From: Brevibacterium sp. 239c
GTDB taxonomy: Bacteria; Actinomycetota; Actinomycetes; Actinomycetales; Brevibacteriaceae
Direction: 5' to 3'
Length of the DNA stretch: 64,000 bases
Assembly: GCF_900169365.1 (NCBI RefSeq)
Contig: NZ_FXZH01000008.1
Coordinates: 119,736 to 183,735 of the forward strand
Positions 35,023 to 44,537 of this stretch are shown piece after piece. Made by a program: the position numbers and the translations under genes. Numbering within the stretch: the stretch's first letter is position 1; every line of letters begins with the position of its first letter. The notes under the pieces are model-generated. The model was not told the DNA's origin, searched no databases, and saw only the letters and a list, made by a program, of their open reading frames with translations.

Positions 35023-36165
35023 ATGGCATTGACTCACAACCCACACCCGCAGTTTTCACGCGGGGACAGCTCTGAGGTGTTGCCCAACATCAAATCTCAG
35101 ATGGCTCGCCTGGGACTCAATGTCGGTCAAGCAGAGTCCGTCGAGTTCGACCGCGCATTCGAACTCGGCGTGCGCCAGTTCCAACAGGTGCGTGGAATTC
35201 TCTGTGACGGCGTAATGGGCACGGAGACCTTTTCGGAGCTCGAACGGGCTCGATATCAACTAGGCGATCGAGTGCTCCGCTATGACCCCGTCAGAGTCCT
35301 TACAGGGGATGACGTACTCAAACTACAGAGAACCCTCGCGGGCCTCGGGTTCTACGCCGGTCGCATGGATGCAGAGTACTCTGCGGTAACGGATGCCGCC
35401 GTCAAGGAACTGCAGATGAGCCTCGGAACCAAAGTCGACGGCGTCGCCGGGCCACAGACGCTGCGAGGACTCGACGCCATCGATCGCAAACAGGACACCG
35501 GCAATCTCTTCGCGCTCGAGGAACGGGCGCGCGTCGCAGCATCCGGAACGTCACTGGCCGGTCGGACCTTCGTCATCGAAGCAGCCACTACAGTTGTAGA
35601 TTTCGAGACTCTGCCCATGACGGCACTGCAAGCGGACACCGAGCGTCGCATCACTGCCGATATTGCAAGCCGCCTTGCCGGCCGGCTCGAGGCCGTCGGC
35701 GCTGGAGCAGTCGTTCTGCACGGAGATGCTGTCGAGGTCAACAAGGCCGATCAGCTCGGTGCTTCTGCCGTAATTACAGTCACTGCAGACATTAACAAGT
35801 CCAAGGACGCAAACGGAATTGCGACCTTCTACTTCGGACACGAAACACATTCCGATATCAATTCCCCTACCGGAGGACGTCTTGCAGAGCTCATCCAGAG
35901 CGAGCTCACTGCGCGAACGGGGATGAGGGACTGCAGGAGCCATGCACGCACCTGGTCATCCTTGAAGCGTCTCCGGACTCCGAAGGTTCACGTAGTCGCT
36001 GGCTATCTCACCAATAACGACGATCTCGACAATCTAGAAGACGCTAACGTTCGCGATGCAATTGCCGACGGAATCGCCGCAGGCTTGCAGAGGCTGTACG
36101 TTCGCGAGGACTCAGACCCAGAGACCGGGACTCTCAGCCTGGCGGAAATCAAAGCATACAGCTAA
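35023..36165 (+). CDS. CwlM-like protein with two peptidoglycan-binding domains and a degenerate amidase_3 domain
   Basis: A 380-residue protein in the position of mycobacterial CwlM (Rv3915). Two peptidoglycan-binding repeats are visible (VLPNIKSQMARLGL...FDRAFELGVRQFQQVRGILCDGVMGTETF, and VLKLQRTLAGLGFYAGRMD...VKELQMSLGTKVDGVAGPQTL; each split here). The C-terminal fold of N-acetylmuramoyl-L-alanine amidase_3 spans about 185-365, but its key residues are replaced: the DPGHGG His position reads EAATTV, the SIHAN His position reads TADIN, and the catalytic Glu of VEAGF reads VVAGY. It has no signal peptide, so it should be cytoplasmic. It is therefore probably a regulator of cell-wall synthesis, as CwlM is of MurA, not a hydrolase. 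This is inferred by analogy. Confidence 0.82.
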   Translation: MALTHNPHPQFSRGDSSEVLPNIKSQMARLGLNVGQAESVEFDRAFELGVRQFQQVRGILCDGVMGTETFSELERARYQLGDRVLRYDPVRVLTGDDVLKLQRTLAGLGFYAGRMDAEYSAVTDAAVKELQMSLGTKVDGVAGPQTLRGLDAIDRKQDTGNLFALEERARVAASGTSLAGRTFVIEAATTVVDFETLPMTALQADTERRITADIASRLAGRLEAVGAGAVVLHGDAVEVNKADQLGASAVITVTADINKSKDANGIATFYFGHETHSDINSPTGGRLAELIQSELTARTGMRDCRSHARTWSSLKRLRTPKVHVVAGYLTNNDDLDNLEDANVRDAIADGIAAGLQRLYVREDSDPETGTLSLAEIKAYS

Positions 36166-36181
36166 GAACACGCTCACAGCC

Positions 36182-36195
36182 GTTTCACGTGGAAC
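36182..36195. promoter_or_regulatory. parS site, variant
   Basis: GTTTCACGTGGAAC, one change from the palindrome. Confidence 0.65.
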
Positions 36196-36770
36196 GGAAT
36201 CTTGAGGATCGTGTGCCACCAATCGGCAATGGTGCCTACACCGGATATGCCCGAAAGTAGTTGTGTCCACCGACCCTTCCAGCAAATCTGGCGGTAAGCT
36301 GCCGTGATTGCGACCCCACGGTCGGCGTCCAGCTCGAGTTTACACTCAGTGGAGATGTCGCGATGCTTGGCTGTTCCTTCTTGCAACTTCAAGCGAACGA
36401 CTCGATACACAAATGGCCTACTCGGATCCGCCTGGAATTCCCGTCTGAAGAGAACTCGTCTGCAGACGACCGGACCGACTTGTTTCATCAGCCTCCGACT
36501 CACAGGACATCACACCCGAAATGAAACAGAGTCTCTGCGGCGCGTCCTCTAGGCCTGGTGCCCGACGTCGCGAATGCTTATCCTGATAGTCATCAAGGAC
36601 AGCGTCGCTAAACTTAAAAGACACAGCGAATGATGAGATCTATCCACACAGACGGGCGATCATCAAAAATACTCAGTCTGAGGATTGCGTTCGTATCGCC
36701 CGATATCTAGGCAGCCCAACCGCGCTCCAACGCACATATCTTGCCGATATTCGTCGACATACAGCACATC

Positions 36771-36784
36771 GTTTCACCTGAAAC
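36771..36784. promoter_or_regulatory. parS site, variant
   Basis: GTTTCACCTGAAAC, one change from the palindrome, in its centre. Confidence 0.5.
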
Positions 36785-36984
36785 ACCAGAAGCCCAGATA
36801 ACTGCCCAGCCCTCTGTGGGAACATGCATTGAGATGACCGCCTACAACGACGGCGTCAAACGAACCACCGTTAACCATGCCGGGACGGCTACCTCGATGG
36901 AACCTGTCATCAGAGCGACGTTGTACCTACCAACTTACATCTGGGTGAGTCCGACAAACTCGACATCCCTATTACAAACTCAAT

Positions 36985-36998
36985 GTTTCACGTGGAAC
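36985..36998. promoter_or_regulatory. parS site, variant
   Basis: GTTTCACGTGGAAC, the same variant as at 36182. Confidence 0.65.
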
Positions 36999-37188
36999 GA
37001 GAGTCCGTACGGGCGCTGGCCTGGCTGAAGTGGCGGGAGGGCGATTCACACTGCACATCGCTATCGAAAACAGAGGCGCCAAACAGACCGAACGATAGCC
37101 ATTCGATTCGAAATATATGCCACGACTCATCAGTATAGATCCACCTTTCATCAGGAGGAGGAGTCGATCGTCTGGTCCGCGCCAGTCT

Positions 37189-37202
37189 GTTTCACGTGAA
37201 AC
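37189..37202. promoter_or_regulatory. parS site
   Basis: Perfect GTTTCACGTGAAAC palindrome. Confidence 0.93.
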
Positions 37203-37584
37203 TAATTCGCAATTGGCGACTTCGACACAACAGTATGCAGATGAGTAGAGGGAAAGATGCCGTATGTCATTAGATCGACATGCGGCATCCACGAATTTCG
37301 AATCGGACAATGAGTGGACAACGGACAACTGAGTTGTGTCGGGTGCTGAATTGCGATGTATCGCCAAATTGACACTAATCAGACCTGCCCGGTATGCATC
37401 AAATTGTCCAGAAGCACGAATAGCAACACCGCACACCCACTACGGAATGTCGCACTTTCCGACCGTTACGAATCGGTCAAAACCGGTATTCTGTGTATCT
37501 CCGCGCTCGCGCGCTTTAGAGCACCTGGCATAGGGTTGGGTTGCTCCTACCCCAAACGCTAGGAAGGACCGTTGAAGAATGACC

Positions 37585-37598
37585 GTTTCACGTGAAAC
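37585..37598. promoter_or_regulatory. parS site
   Basis: Perfect GTTTCACGTGAAAC palindrome. Confidence 0.93.
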
Positions 37599-37639
37599 AA
37601 GGGGATCCTCCCGAACTTGATCAAGATGGCTGAGATGAT

Positions 37640-37653
37640 GTTTCACGTGAAAC
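37640..37653. promoter_or_regulatory. parS site
   Basis: Perfect GTTTCACGTGAAAC palindrome, 55 bp after the previous one. Confidence 0.93.
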
Positions 37654-37747
37654 CGTGCCCCAAAGGGATCTCCTACCGTCGAACACGAAGCACAACAATC
37701 TGAACTCTCAACAGTCCATGACGGGGACGAAACGTCATTGTCCCTTC

Positions 37748-37761
37748 GTTTCACGTGAAAC
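37748..37761. promoter_or_regulatory. parS site
   Basis: Perfect GTTTCACGTGAAAC palindrome, about 108 bp after the previous one. Confidence 0.93.
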
Positions 37762-38041
37762 GCACCCCGGTGCGGACCTCGAGGACACCGCATCGCCAGA
37801 GAGTTGTAAGAAATGAAGCTAAACATATTGGACACTTAGACTCTAACCAAGGCGTCCTAAAGTACGCACTGTTCGCTGAAGCCCAACTGCATATTGATGC
37901 CACAGGGTCTCGTAGCTAGACCCATCAGGTTCAATTCCACCTTTCAAACCCGGCATATCAGCATTCACCGAAATGAGGCTTTCGCCAGTCAAGAAGACCT
38001 ATAAACTGCTCGCTGAGCAACGCGGAGAAAGAAGACGTGTT

Positions 38042-38055
38042 GTTTCACGTGAAAC
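38042..38055. promoter_or_regulatory. parS site
   Basis: Perfect GTTTCACGTGAAAC palindrome. Confidence 0.93.
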
Positions 38056-38272
38056 GGAATAGGAATATCAACGCTCATCGGTCTCAAACCCTTGCCTCAG
38101 GAAGGTATTGACGCGCTTAATCACAGGCCAGGGAGACACATCTTCCTGCGGGGATTTTTCTGAACCGAAGTGCCCTTTCGGTGTCCTATCCACAACGGAT
38201 ACCGGCCGTACAGGTGGCTGCCGGTCGTTATCGGGCTGCCCATCTGGGACTCCAAAACACCGGGTCAAACAT

Positions 38273-38286
38273 GTTTCACGTGAAAC
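38273..38286. promoter_or_regulatory. parS site
   Basis: Perfect GTTTCACGTGAAAC palindrome. Confidence 0.93.
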
Positions 38287-38512
38287 TATTCCCACCTTTA
38301 GGAGAGCCGGCCTCGAACAACTGCAGGAAGTCACTAACCTGAAGCGGAGGTGTCTTGAATGCTACCGGTCAAATGGTCGTCGACGAGGATGACCTCGCTC
38401 GACCGTCTACACAAGGTCGAGCGAGTTCTTCATCCGAGCCCACAAACATGACCGCCGTCGCCTCATAAGCAAGGCAATTCTAATCCCAAAATGCGCGGCC
38501 CTTCGCACAGCT

Positions 38513-38526
38513 GTTTCACGTGAAAC
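38513..38526. promoter_or_regulatory. parS site
   Basis: Perfect GTTTCACGTGAAAC palindrome. Confidence 0.93.
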
Positions 38527-38767
38527 GGCAGAACCTAAATGATCATCCGCCAAAAGTCGAGAGTGCCGAAGTCTGAAGAGTCAATTCCGCGTGTCCTTAG
38601 TCGAAATATCTGCTTAGTGAAACGACGGTACAACCATGAACCGAATAGAAGTCTATGGCTCATAGCCAACGGTCAAACATGATGGTTGCCCTATGGGAAG
38701 GAGAACTCTGCGAACAATTGACTAGAAGACGTACAAACGCCAAGCCGATTCGGATGAAACTGGGAAC

Positions 38768-38781
38768 GTTTCACGTGAAAC
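38768..38781. promoter_or_regulatory. parS site
   Basis: Perfect GTTTCACGTGAAAC palindrome, about 256 bp before the parB stop. Confidence 0.93.
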
Positions 38782-39036
38782 CTAACGTCGTCCGCCAAAA
38801 AAGACATATTTATAACCATCGATTGTAAATATGAACCACTTCTCAACACCGCGGTTCCAGCAGCCCACGGCTGCATTTTGGAGTGTCAGCTACCGTGAAG
38901 CACTATGGAAGATCAATGTTGAACCGTCGCAGATCGACGGGACCATCCGCCTACGAGTCCTCGCAAGACAGAAGTGGGGCGGGGAAGTGAACATTCGTCC
39001 ACCTCACCCGCCCCAAGGAGAGCAGCAAAGAACCAG

Positions 39037-40875
39037 CTATTCAGCCGGTGATTCCACGCCCAGCAAAGTCAGGATGCGATCCAGATCGTCCTGGTTTGCG
39101 AACTCAACGCTGAGTTTGCCCTTCTTCTTTCCAACTGTGATGTTCACTTTGGTGTCCAGGCGGTCCCCAAGCCGCTCCGCGACCTCAATGAACTGAGGTG
39201 ATACTTGTGTCGTTGCACGTGAAACATTCATGGAGTCGCCGCGGTTGAGAAGAACCACAGCCTCCTCGGACGCCCTTACAGACATTCCTTCGGCCACAAT
39301 GCGTTGCGCCAGAACCTCCATGTGCTCCGGCTCCCGAAGACCCAGGATTGCGCGAGCATGCCCAGCCGAAATGACTCCGGCCGCCACGCGCCGCTGGACA
39401 AGAGGTGGCAGGCGAAGCAGACGAAGGGTGTTGGAGATCTGCGGGCGCGATCGCCCAATACGTTCAGACAGCTCCTCCTGCGTACATCCAAAGTCCTCGA
39501 GCAGCTGGCCGTAAGCTGCAGCCTCTTCAAGAGGATTCAGCTCTGCACGATGAAGGTTTTCGAGGAGAGCATCTCGCAACAGATCCGTGTCATCAACGTA
39601 GCGAATGATCGCCGGAATGGTCGAAAGACCCGCGTCCTTCGTCGCGCGCAGACGTCGTTCGCCCATAATGAGCTCGAAGCGCCCGGCGTCGCCGGGCTTC
39701 TGCCGAACAACCACCGGCTGCAGAACGCCGATCTCGCGAATGCTGTGGACAAGTTCACTGAGCTGATCTTCATCAAAGAAGGTACGCGGCTGACGCGGAT
39801 TAGCATCAATGCGGTCCACTTCGATCTCGCCGAACTCTGTATCGGGGATCGAATCCACTCCGGCGATGCTACTGTCGTCGCCAGGCGCAGAATCTTCTGC
39901 GACTACATCAACATCCGGCTCTGAGGATGAGCTGACAGACTCAAACCCGGTCGACACTTCATCTGTAGTACCTAATGTTCCGGCCGTGGCGCTTTGTGCC
40001 TCGTCAAAGACTTCATGTCCCGACCTGTATACACCGGGATGCATCTCAGAGACATCGTCAGTCTGTACCGACTCAGCGTCTGGACCGCCCCCGACAATGT
40101 TCGTGTTAGCTTCCACGTCAGGCTCAGCGGTCTCGTTGACCGGCGCTGCGATGCTGTCGGTGGCGCTATTGTCGGAGACGGCTATGCTATCCCCGGCAGT
40201 GGCTGGCGATACGGAGCCAAAATCCGGAACCGTCTTACTTTTGGCTGGTTCCTTAGTCGGAGTCGTCTCTACCGGTGCGTCATTCGACGGTTCCGTCGCA
40301 GCTTTCTTCGCAGACGGCCTTTCAACCGCCGGTTTAGCGGCACTGGGTTCAACGGCCGTCGATTTTGTGTTCGAGGACTTCGCGGCACTGGCCTTCGCCG
40401 AATTCGATTTCGTCGTGCCGGCCGTGTTCGCGCCAGTGGTTTTGGCTCCCGCGGTCTTGGCACCCGTTGTCTTGGAGCTGGCCGACTTCGCACCTGTGGT
40501 TTTGGCACCGGTCGATTTGGCACCTGCAGCGGCCTTTTTCGCCGTGGATTCAGAACCACCTGAATTGACCGCTGCTGATCCCGTGGCCATCTTGGCCGAA
40601 GAGGCCTTAGCAGCCGGAGTTTCCTTCTTCGCGGGTTTATCCGTCGACGCGCCTGTGGAGGCCCCGGCCTTAGGCTTACGACGGCGAGAAGACTGCATAG
40701 AAGCGGCAGGATCCGTACGAGCAGCTCGAGGTGCCTTTGGCTCCTCTGCACTCTGCTTGGCCTCTTCAGGCTCGCCGCCGGAGAAGAACACGTCGAATGG
40801 ACGGTCACTCGACGCCGCATCCGGAATCAAAGCGCCTAATCCACGGCCCAGTCCACGCTTCTTGCGTTCAGCCAC
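39037..40875 (-). CDS. parB: Chromosome partitioning protein ParB with a long low-complexity linker
   Basis: CTPase clamp that loads at parS and spreads to segregate origins, 612 residues against a usual 300-380. The conserved N-terminal ParA-stimulating peptide is present ([14 protein letters not shown], 5-18). The ParB/Srx domain starts near residue 350 ([17 protein letters not shown]), with the CTP-site motif GERRLRA and the [14 protein letters not shown] segment, then the parS-binding HTH ([19 protein letters not shown]) and the C-terminal dimer domain ([18 protein letters not shown]). Between them are about 330 residues rich in Ala, Lys, Thr, Ser with repeated TGAK/KTTGAK, becoming acidic further on. 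The start overlaps the parA stop by eight bases. It lies next to a dense parS field. Confidence 0.95.
   Translation of the reverse strand: MAERKKRGLGRGLGALIPDAASSDRPFDVFFSGGEPEEAKQSAEEPKAPRAARTDPAASMQSSRRRKPKAGASTGASTDKPAKKETPAAKASSAKMATGSAAVNSGGSESTAKKAAAGAKSTGAKTTGAKSASSKTTGAKTAGAKTTGANTAGTTKSNSAKASAAKSSNTKSTAVEPSAAKPAVERPSAKKAATEPSNDAPVETTPTKEPAKSKTVPDFGSVSPATAGDSIAVSDNSATDSIAAPVNETAEPDVEANTNIVGGGPDAESVQTDDVSEMHPGVYRSGHEVFDEAQSATAGTLGTTDEVSTGFESVSSSSEPDVDVVAEDSAPGDDSSIAGVDSIPDTEFGEIEVDRIDANPRQPRTFFDEDQLSELVHSIREIGVLQPVVVRQKPGDAGRFELIMGERRLRATKDAGLSTIPAIIRYVDDTDLLRDALLENLHRAELNPLEEAAAYGQLLEDFGCTQEELSERIGRSRPQISNTLRLLRLPPLVQRRVAAGVISAGHARAILGLREPEHMEVLAQRIVAEGMSVRASEEAVVLLNRGDSMNVSRATTQVSPQFIEVAERLGDRLDTKVNITVGKKKGKLSVEFANQDDLDRILTLLGVESPAE
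39212..39225. promoter_or_regulatory. parS site, variant inside parB
   Basis: GTTGCACGTGAAAC, one change, within the parB coding sequence. Confidence 0.6.
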
Positions 40876-41764
40876 GATCTACTCCTCGTTGTGCGATTTC
40901 TTCGGCGGCTTCCTGATAGGACAAAGCGCCACTGGAATGGGGGTCGTACGAAATCACCGTCTGGCCGTAACTCGGCGCCTCTGAAATGCGCACGGAGCGT
41001 GGGATCGAGGATGACAGAACCTGCTCAGGGAAATGAGTGCGAACATCGTCCGCCACCTGTTTGCTGAGGTTGGTTCTCCCGTCATACATCGTCAGAATAA
41101 TGGTGGAGATCGCCAGCTTCGGATTGAGATGCTTTTGGATGAGCTGAATGTTCTTCAGCAACTGGCTCAATCCCTCAAGTGCGTAGTATTCACACTGAAT
41201 CGGGATGAGAACCTCTCGGGCAGCAACGAATGCGTTGACTGTCAACAGACCCAGACTCGGTGGACAGTCCACAATTACGTAGTCAACCCGATTGCCCGCT
41301 GCAGCCTCTTCTTCGAGATAGAGGCCCAACGACCTCTGCAGACGCTGCTCACGAGCGACAAGGGACACCAGCTCGATCTCGGCCCCGGCCAAGTCGATCG
41401 TTGCCGGCACGCATTTGAGGCTCTCGAAGTCCGGGCACTGAGCAACAGCATCCCGCATCGGCACGTCATCGATGATCACATCGTAGATGCTGGTGACTTC
41501 GGAATAATGGTCAATACCCAGAGCGGTACTTGCATTGCCCTGTGGATCGATATCGATGAGCAGGACGTTGAGGTCTTGATTCGCCAAGGCAGCGGCGATA
41601 TTCACAGCAGTGGTGGTCTTCCCGACGCCACCCTTCTGGTTGGCGATTGTGAAAATCCGGGTAGAGTCCGGTTGTGGAAAACTCGCCTGGGACAGTCGAT
41701 CGGCGCGACGGTTATCGCGCGCGATTGCAGCACCTATGGGAGACGACTCGTCCATGATCGGCAT
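40868..41764 (-). CDS. parA: Chromosome partitioning ATPase ParA (Soj type)
   Basis: Walker-type ATPase that moves ParB-parS complexes along the nucleoid, about 298 residues. The deviant Walker [21 protein letters not shown] is intact, followed by [16 protein letters not shown] (Walker A' / switch I) and [19 protein letters not shown] (Walker B). I chose the ATG at 41764 because GGAG precedes it at eight bases; the frame is open to a GTG at 41794 with another ATG at 41785, and the N-terminus is not conserved enough to decide. The stop overlaps parB by eight bases. rsmG ends about 66 bp upstream on the same strand. Confidence 0.95.
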   Translation of the reverse strand: MPIMDESSPIGAAIARDNRRADRLSQASFPQPDSTRIFTIANQKGGVGKTTTAVNIAAALANQDLNVLLIDIDPQGNASTALGIDHYSEVTSIYDVIIDDVPMRDAVAQCPDFESLKCVPATIDLAGAEIELVSLVAREQRLQRSLGLYLEEEAAAGNRVDYVIVDCPPSLGLLTVNAFVAAREVLIPIQCEYYALEGLSQLLKNIQLIQKHLNPKLAISTIILTMYDGRTNLSKQVADDVRTHFPEQVLSSSIPRSVRISEAPSYGQTVISYDPHSSGALSYQEAAEEIAQRGVDRG

Positions 41765-41830
41765 TCGGCGCACTCCATCATCCATTGGTTTCACAAAGCT
41801 ATACTCAGCCTAGACCAAATCTACTTCGTA

Positions 41831-42469
41831 CTATTTCTTGACTATCTCGACGACACGGCTCGGGACTTCAAGGATTCCACCGTCAACGATGTGAATCTGC
41901 GGCTGAGACAGTCGGTACCGCTTCAGCAGTTTCTTCGTCTTCGCCAGCTCGGCTTCGACCGAAGCACCTTTGAGCGCGAGGATCCGTCCGTCGGGACCCA
42001 TCACTTCATGAGTCCATTCGATGAGAGTCGTCATCGCTTTGACCGCCCGAGACGTCACAACGGTGAACATCTCTTCATCAACGAGTTCTTCGACGCGAGC
42101 TCGGACGATACGAACGTTGTCTAATCCCAGATCGTCGACGACCATCTTCAGCCATTCGACTCGGCGTTCCATTGGTTCGATGAGAACGACCTGTGCTTCG
42201 GGGCGCAGCAATGCGATGGGGATACCCGGCAGACCGGCGCCGCTGCCAACGTCGCCGACGACATCACTGTCACTGATGAACTCGGCGACCACTGCACAGT
42301 TGAGGATGTGTCTGGTCCACAGTCTGTCGATCTCACGCGGACCGATCAGACCCCATTCGATGCCGGTGGTCGCCAAGTGCTGGGCGTACCGCACTGCCGT
42401 TGGGTAGGAGGTACCAAAGAACTCTTCGGTGCCTGCCGGGGGAATTTCGAGAGCGGAAATGTCAGTCAT
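41831..42469 (-). CDS. rsmG: 16S rRNA (guanine527-N7)-methyltransferase RsmG
   Basis: Methylates the 530 loop of 16S rRNA, 212 residues. The SAM motif is VVGDVGSGAGLPGIPIALLRPEAQVVLIEP, here seen as GDVGSGAGLPGIPIALL plus VVLIEPMERRVEWL, with the following VVTSRAVKAM (VtsRAva) typical of RsmG. The ATG at 42469 overlaps the end of jag (ATGACTGA), a translational coupling; the frame reaching to 42568 has no conserved residues. Loss of this gene gives low-level streptomycin resistance in other actinomycetes (family knowledge). Confidence 0.95.
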   Translation of the reverse strand: MTDISALEIPPAGTEEFFGTSYPTAVRYAQHLATTGIEWGLIGPREIDRLWTRHILNCAVVAEFISDSDVVGDVGSGAGLPGIPIALLRPEAQVVLIEPMERRVEWLKMVVDDLGLDNVRIVRARVEELVDEEMFTVVTSRAVKAMTTLIEWTHEVMGPDGRILALKGASVEAELAKTKKLLKRYRLSQPQIHIVDGGILEVPSRVVEIVKK

Positions 42470-43043
42470 GGGCAGGACGAACCAACACGTGCCGGCCGTC
42501 ACCCTCACCTTCGGACTCCGAAACCAAACCGGCCTGAGCAACCTGATCGTGGATGATCTTGCGTTCAAAGCTATTCATCGGTTTGAACGCGTATTCGTTG
42601 CCCGATTCCTTGACGTCCTCGATAGCCTGCTTCGCCTTCTTGATCAGCTCGTCACGACGGCTATTTCGGAATCCGTCGATGTCGAGCATCAGCCAGGAGC
42701 GCTGACCTGTGCTCGTCTGGACTGCCAGACGACTGAGCTCCTGCAGAGCACCGAGCGTCTTACCCTCGCGGCCGACGAGCGTGCGCAGGTTAGATTCTTC
42801 GTCTTCCTCGCAGACAATCGACAGCTGTGCGCGTCCATCCCCGACATCGATATCGATGTCGCCATCGATATCAGCGAGGTCCATCAGTTCTTCGAGGTAA
42901 TCAGCCGCGATCTCGCCCTCTTCTTCGAGGAGCTCGGCTCTTGTCGGCTTCGCAGCTTTTTCGACACCATTGTCGGTGGTGCCAGCGTCGACAGTCTCGT
43001 CGACGTTCTCATCAACAGTCGTGTCGACATTCTCTTCAGTCAT
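42462..43043 (-). CDS. jag: Jag/KhpB family RNA-binding protein
   Basis: A 193-residue RNA-binding protein (SpoIIIJ-associated, KhpB). After an acidic N-terminal tail (about 1-35), the KH-like part has LVGREGKTLGALQELSRLAVQ (GxxG motif), and the R3H domain is in the C-terminal half (NSFERKIIHDQVAQAGLVSESEGEGDGRHVLVRP, given in part: FERKIIHDQ, GRHVLV). It follows yidC by 8 bp and shares its operon in most bacteria. The stop overlaps rsmG. Confidence 0.93.
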   Translation of the reverse strand: MTEENVDTTVDENVDETVDAGTTDNGVEKAAKPTRAELLEEEGEIAADYLEELMDLADIDGDIDIDVGDGRAQLSIVCEEDEESNLRTLVGREGKTLGALQELSRLAVQTSTGQRSWLMLDIDGFRNSRRDELIKKAKQAIEDVKESGNEYAFKPMNSFERKIIHDQVAQAGLVSESEGEGDGRHVLVRPAHD

Positions 43044-43051
43044 TTTCTTCC

Positions 43052-44014
43052 TCAGCGCTTCTTGTTCTTCTTGCGGTTCTTGCTCACTGGTTGCTGCCGC
43101 TGACGGCTCTGATTCGTGGCCGGCTCAACTGCGGTCGCGGTTCCACCCTTGATCTCAGGCTGCGCAACGGGTTTGCCCTTGCGTGCTTTACGCTCCAGCA
43201 TCTCCTTCTCCGCCTTCGAACCGGGAGCTGGCATATTACGGATGACCACGTGCTGCTGGCACATCGTCCAGGTGTTCGAAACGAGCCAGTAGAAGAGAAC
43301 GCCGAGTGGGAAATAAAGACCACCGAAACCGAACACAACGGGCATCACATAGAGCAACATCTTCTGTGACTGCATCATCGGATTCGCCATAGCGGTCTCC
43401 GACATGTTCTTCGCCATCATCTGCTTCTGCGTGATGAACATCGTCGAGGCCATGATCACAATGAGCACGCCGGTAAGGAGTTTGACTCCGATGCCCGGAG
43501 TCTCCAAGAAGGTCGCAGACAGAGAGATTCCGAAGACAGAGGACGCCTCGGCCTGTTGGGCCAGGTTCTGGGTGAAGCCGCCGATGGCCCCGATGGATCC
43601 ATCGGCCACATTCGGCATGTTGTGAATGACTCGGAAGAGTGAGAAGAAGATCGGCATCTGCACAAGAAGCGGCAGACACGAGGCCCAAGGGCTCGTCTTG
43701 TTGTCGCGGAACAGGTTCATCTGCTCTTCGGCCATGGCCTGACGCGAGTACTGGTCTTTCTTGCCCTTGTATTTGGCCTGCAGGCGCTGAATCTGAGGCT
43801 GCAGCAGCTGCATCTTCCGCTGCGACTTGATCTGATAGACGAACAGCGGGATCAGGATTGCGCGCATCACAAGAGTGAGCCCCGCAATCGACAGCACCCA
43901 TGTCCAACCATTGGCGGCGGGAAGACCGATCGCAGTGAAGACCTCGTGGAAAATCGCGAGGACCCAAGCAACTACCCACTGCAACGGGTAGAGCAGCTTG
44001 TCCATCCAGTCCAT
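43052..44014 (-). CDS. yidC: Membrane protein insertase YidC
   Basis: Inserts and folds membrane proteins, 320 residues with about five membrane segments. The family region is visible: LIPLFVYQIKSQRKMQLLQPQIQ and LQAKYKGKKDQ with the conserved Arg in the hydrophilic groove region, then CLPLLVQMPIFFSLFRVI. The C-terminus is a positively charged tail (RQRQQPVSKNRKKNKKR). GAGGAG precedes the ATG at 44014. The gene is in the conserved rpmH-rnpA-yidD-yidC-jag order; the gap to yidD is about 170 bp. Confidence 0.95.
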   Translation of the reverse strand: MDWMDKLLYPLQWVVAWVLAIFHEVFTAIGLPAANGWTWVLSIAGLTLVMRAILIPLFVYQIKSQRKMQLLQPQIQRLQAKYKGKKDQYSRQAMAEEQMNLFRDNKTSPWASCLPLLVQMPIFFSLFRVIHNMPNVADGSIGAIGGFTQNLAQQAEASSVFGISLSATFLETPGIGVKLLTGVLIVIMASTMFITQKQMMAKNMSETAMANPMMQSQKMLLYVMPVVFGFGGLYFPLGVLFYWLVSNTWTMCQQHVVIRNMPAPGSKAEKEMLERKARKGKPVAQPEIKGGTATAVEPATNQSRQRQQPVSKNRKKNKKR

Positions 44015-44183
44015 TCAGTACTCCTCGTTACAACGATTCTTCACGATCGTTCATTTTGCCATTGTTAACAGGTCTGCGCGACACGGAACCTTTGGTCCTG
44101 CTCTCGCGTGCCGGAGGAATCAGCCTCCGAGCTGCTCGTGATGCACAGATGCACTGGTCATCTGCGGCACACGCAAAGTGTGT

Positions 44184-44537
44184 TCAGGTGCTCTCATCGT
44201 CATTCATCGAATTTGAGCGGGACTGGCGCGCTGAACCGGGAACATGGTCCACCCCACCATGGGAAAAGGGATTGCATCGTAGTATTCGCCACCCAGTTAA
44301 CACCATTCCCTTGAGAACTCCGTGTATCTCGAAGGCCTCCAGGCCGTACATCGAGCAACTGGGATAGTACCGGCAGACCTGTCCATACAGTGGAGACACG
44401 ACGACTCGATAGGCTCTGATGAACCATACGAACGGCATGCGCGGTCCGGTTCGGATCACCCACCAGACTGTGGGCCAGAAACCAGCCGGTCTGTGGGGCA
44501 CCTCCGAGGGGCGCTTCAGATCACGTTCGGCGTCCAC
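44184..44537 (-). CDS. yidD: Membrane protein insertion efficiency factor YidD
   Basis: A 117-residue accessory to YidC. The core GQVCRYYPSCSMYGLEAFEIHG and LTGWRILRCNPFSHGG, both diagnostic, are intact. The GTG at 44537 lies inside the end of rnpA (overlap 17 bp), which points to coupled translation. The C-terminal tail is hydrophilic (NSMNDDEST). The protein is membrane-associated through an amphipathic helix in family members. Confidence 0.92.
   Translation of the reverse strand: MDAERDLKRPSEVPHRPAGFWPTVWWVIRTGPRMPFVWFIRAYRVVVSPLYGQVCRYYPSCSMYGLEAFEIHGVLKGMVLTGWRILRCNPFSHGGVDHVPGSARQSRSNSMNDDEST

Larger units (their letters stand above)
36166..39036. other. Gene-free parS region between the cwlM-like gene and parB
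   Basis: A 2.9-kb stretch without a convincing gene; short frames here are poorly coded, and several contain the translated parS motif (VSRET). The DNA looks less GC-rich than its neighbours by eye. It holds eight perfect GTTTCACGTGAAAC sites and three one-base variants; a further variant lies inside parB. I found no transposase, tRNA or other RNA gene in it. It is best explained as a centromere-like loading zone for ParB. Confidence 0.8.

Noticed and set aside
36972..37436. A 154-codon minus-strand frame in the parS gap
   Set aside because: Poor coding look, contains translated parS (VSRET, VPRET), no ribosome binding site and no family resemblance.
37900..37970. A tRNA-like GGTTCAATTCC stretch in the parS gap
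   Set aside because: The sequences that should pair for a T-stem and acceptor stem do not match, so it is not a tRNA gene.
38108..38392. A 94-codon plus-strand frame in the parS gap
   Set aside because: Runs across a parS palindrome and has no coding character; judged non-coding.
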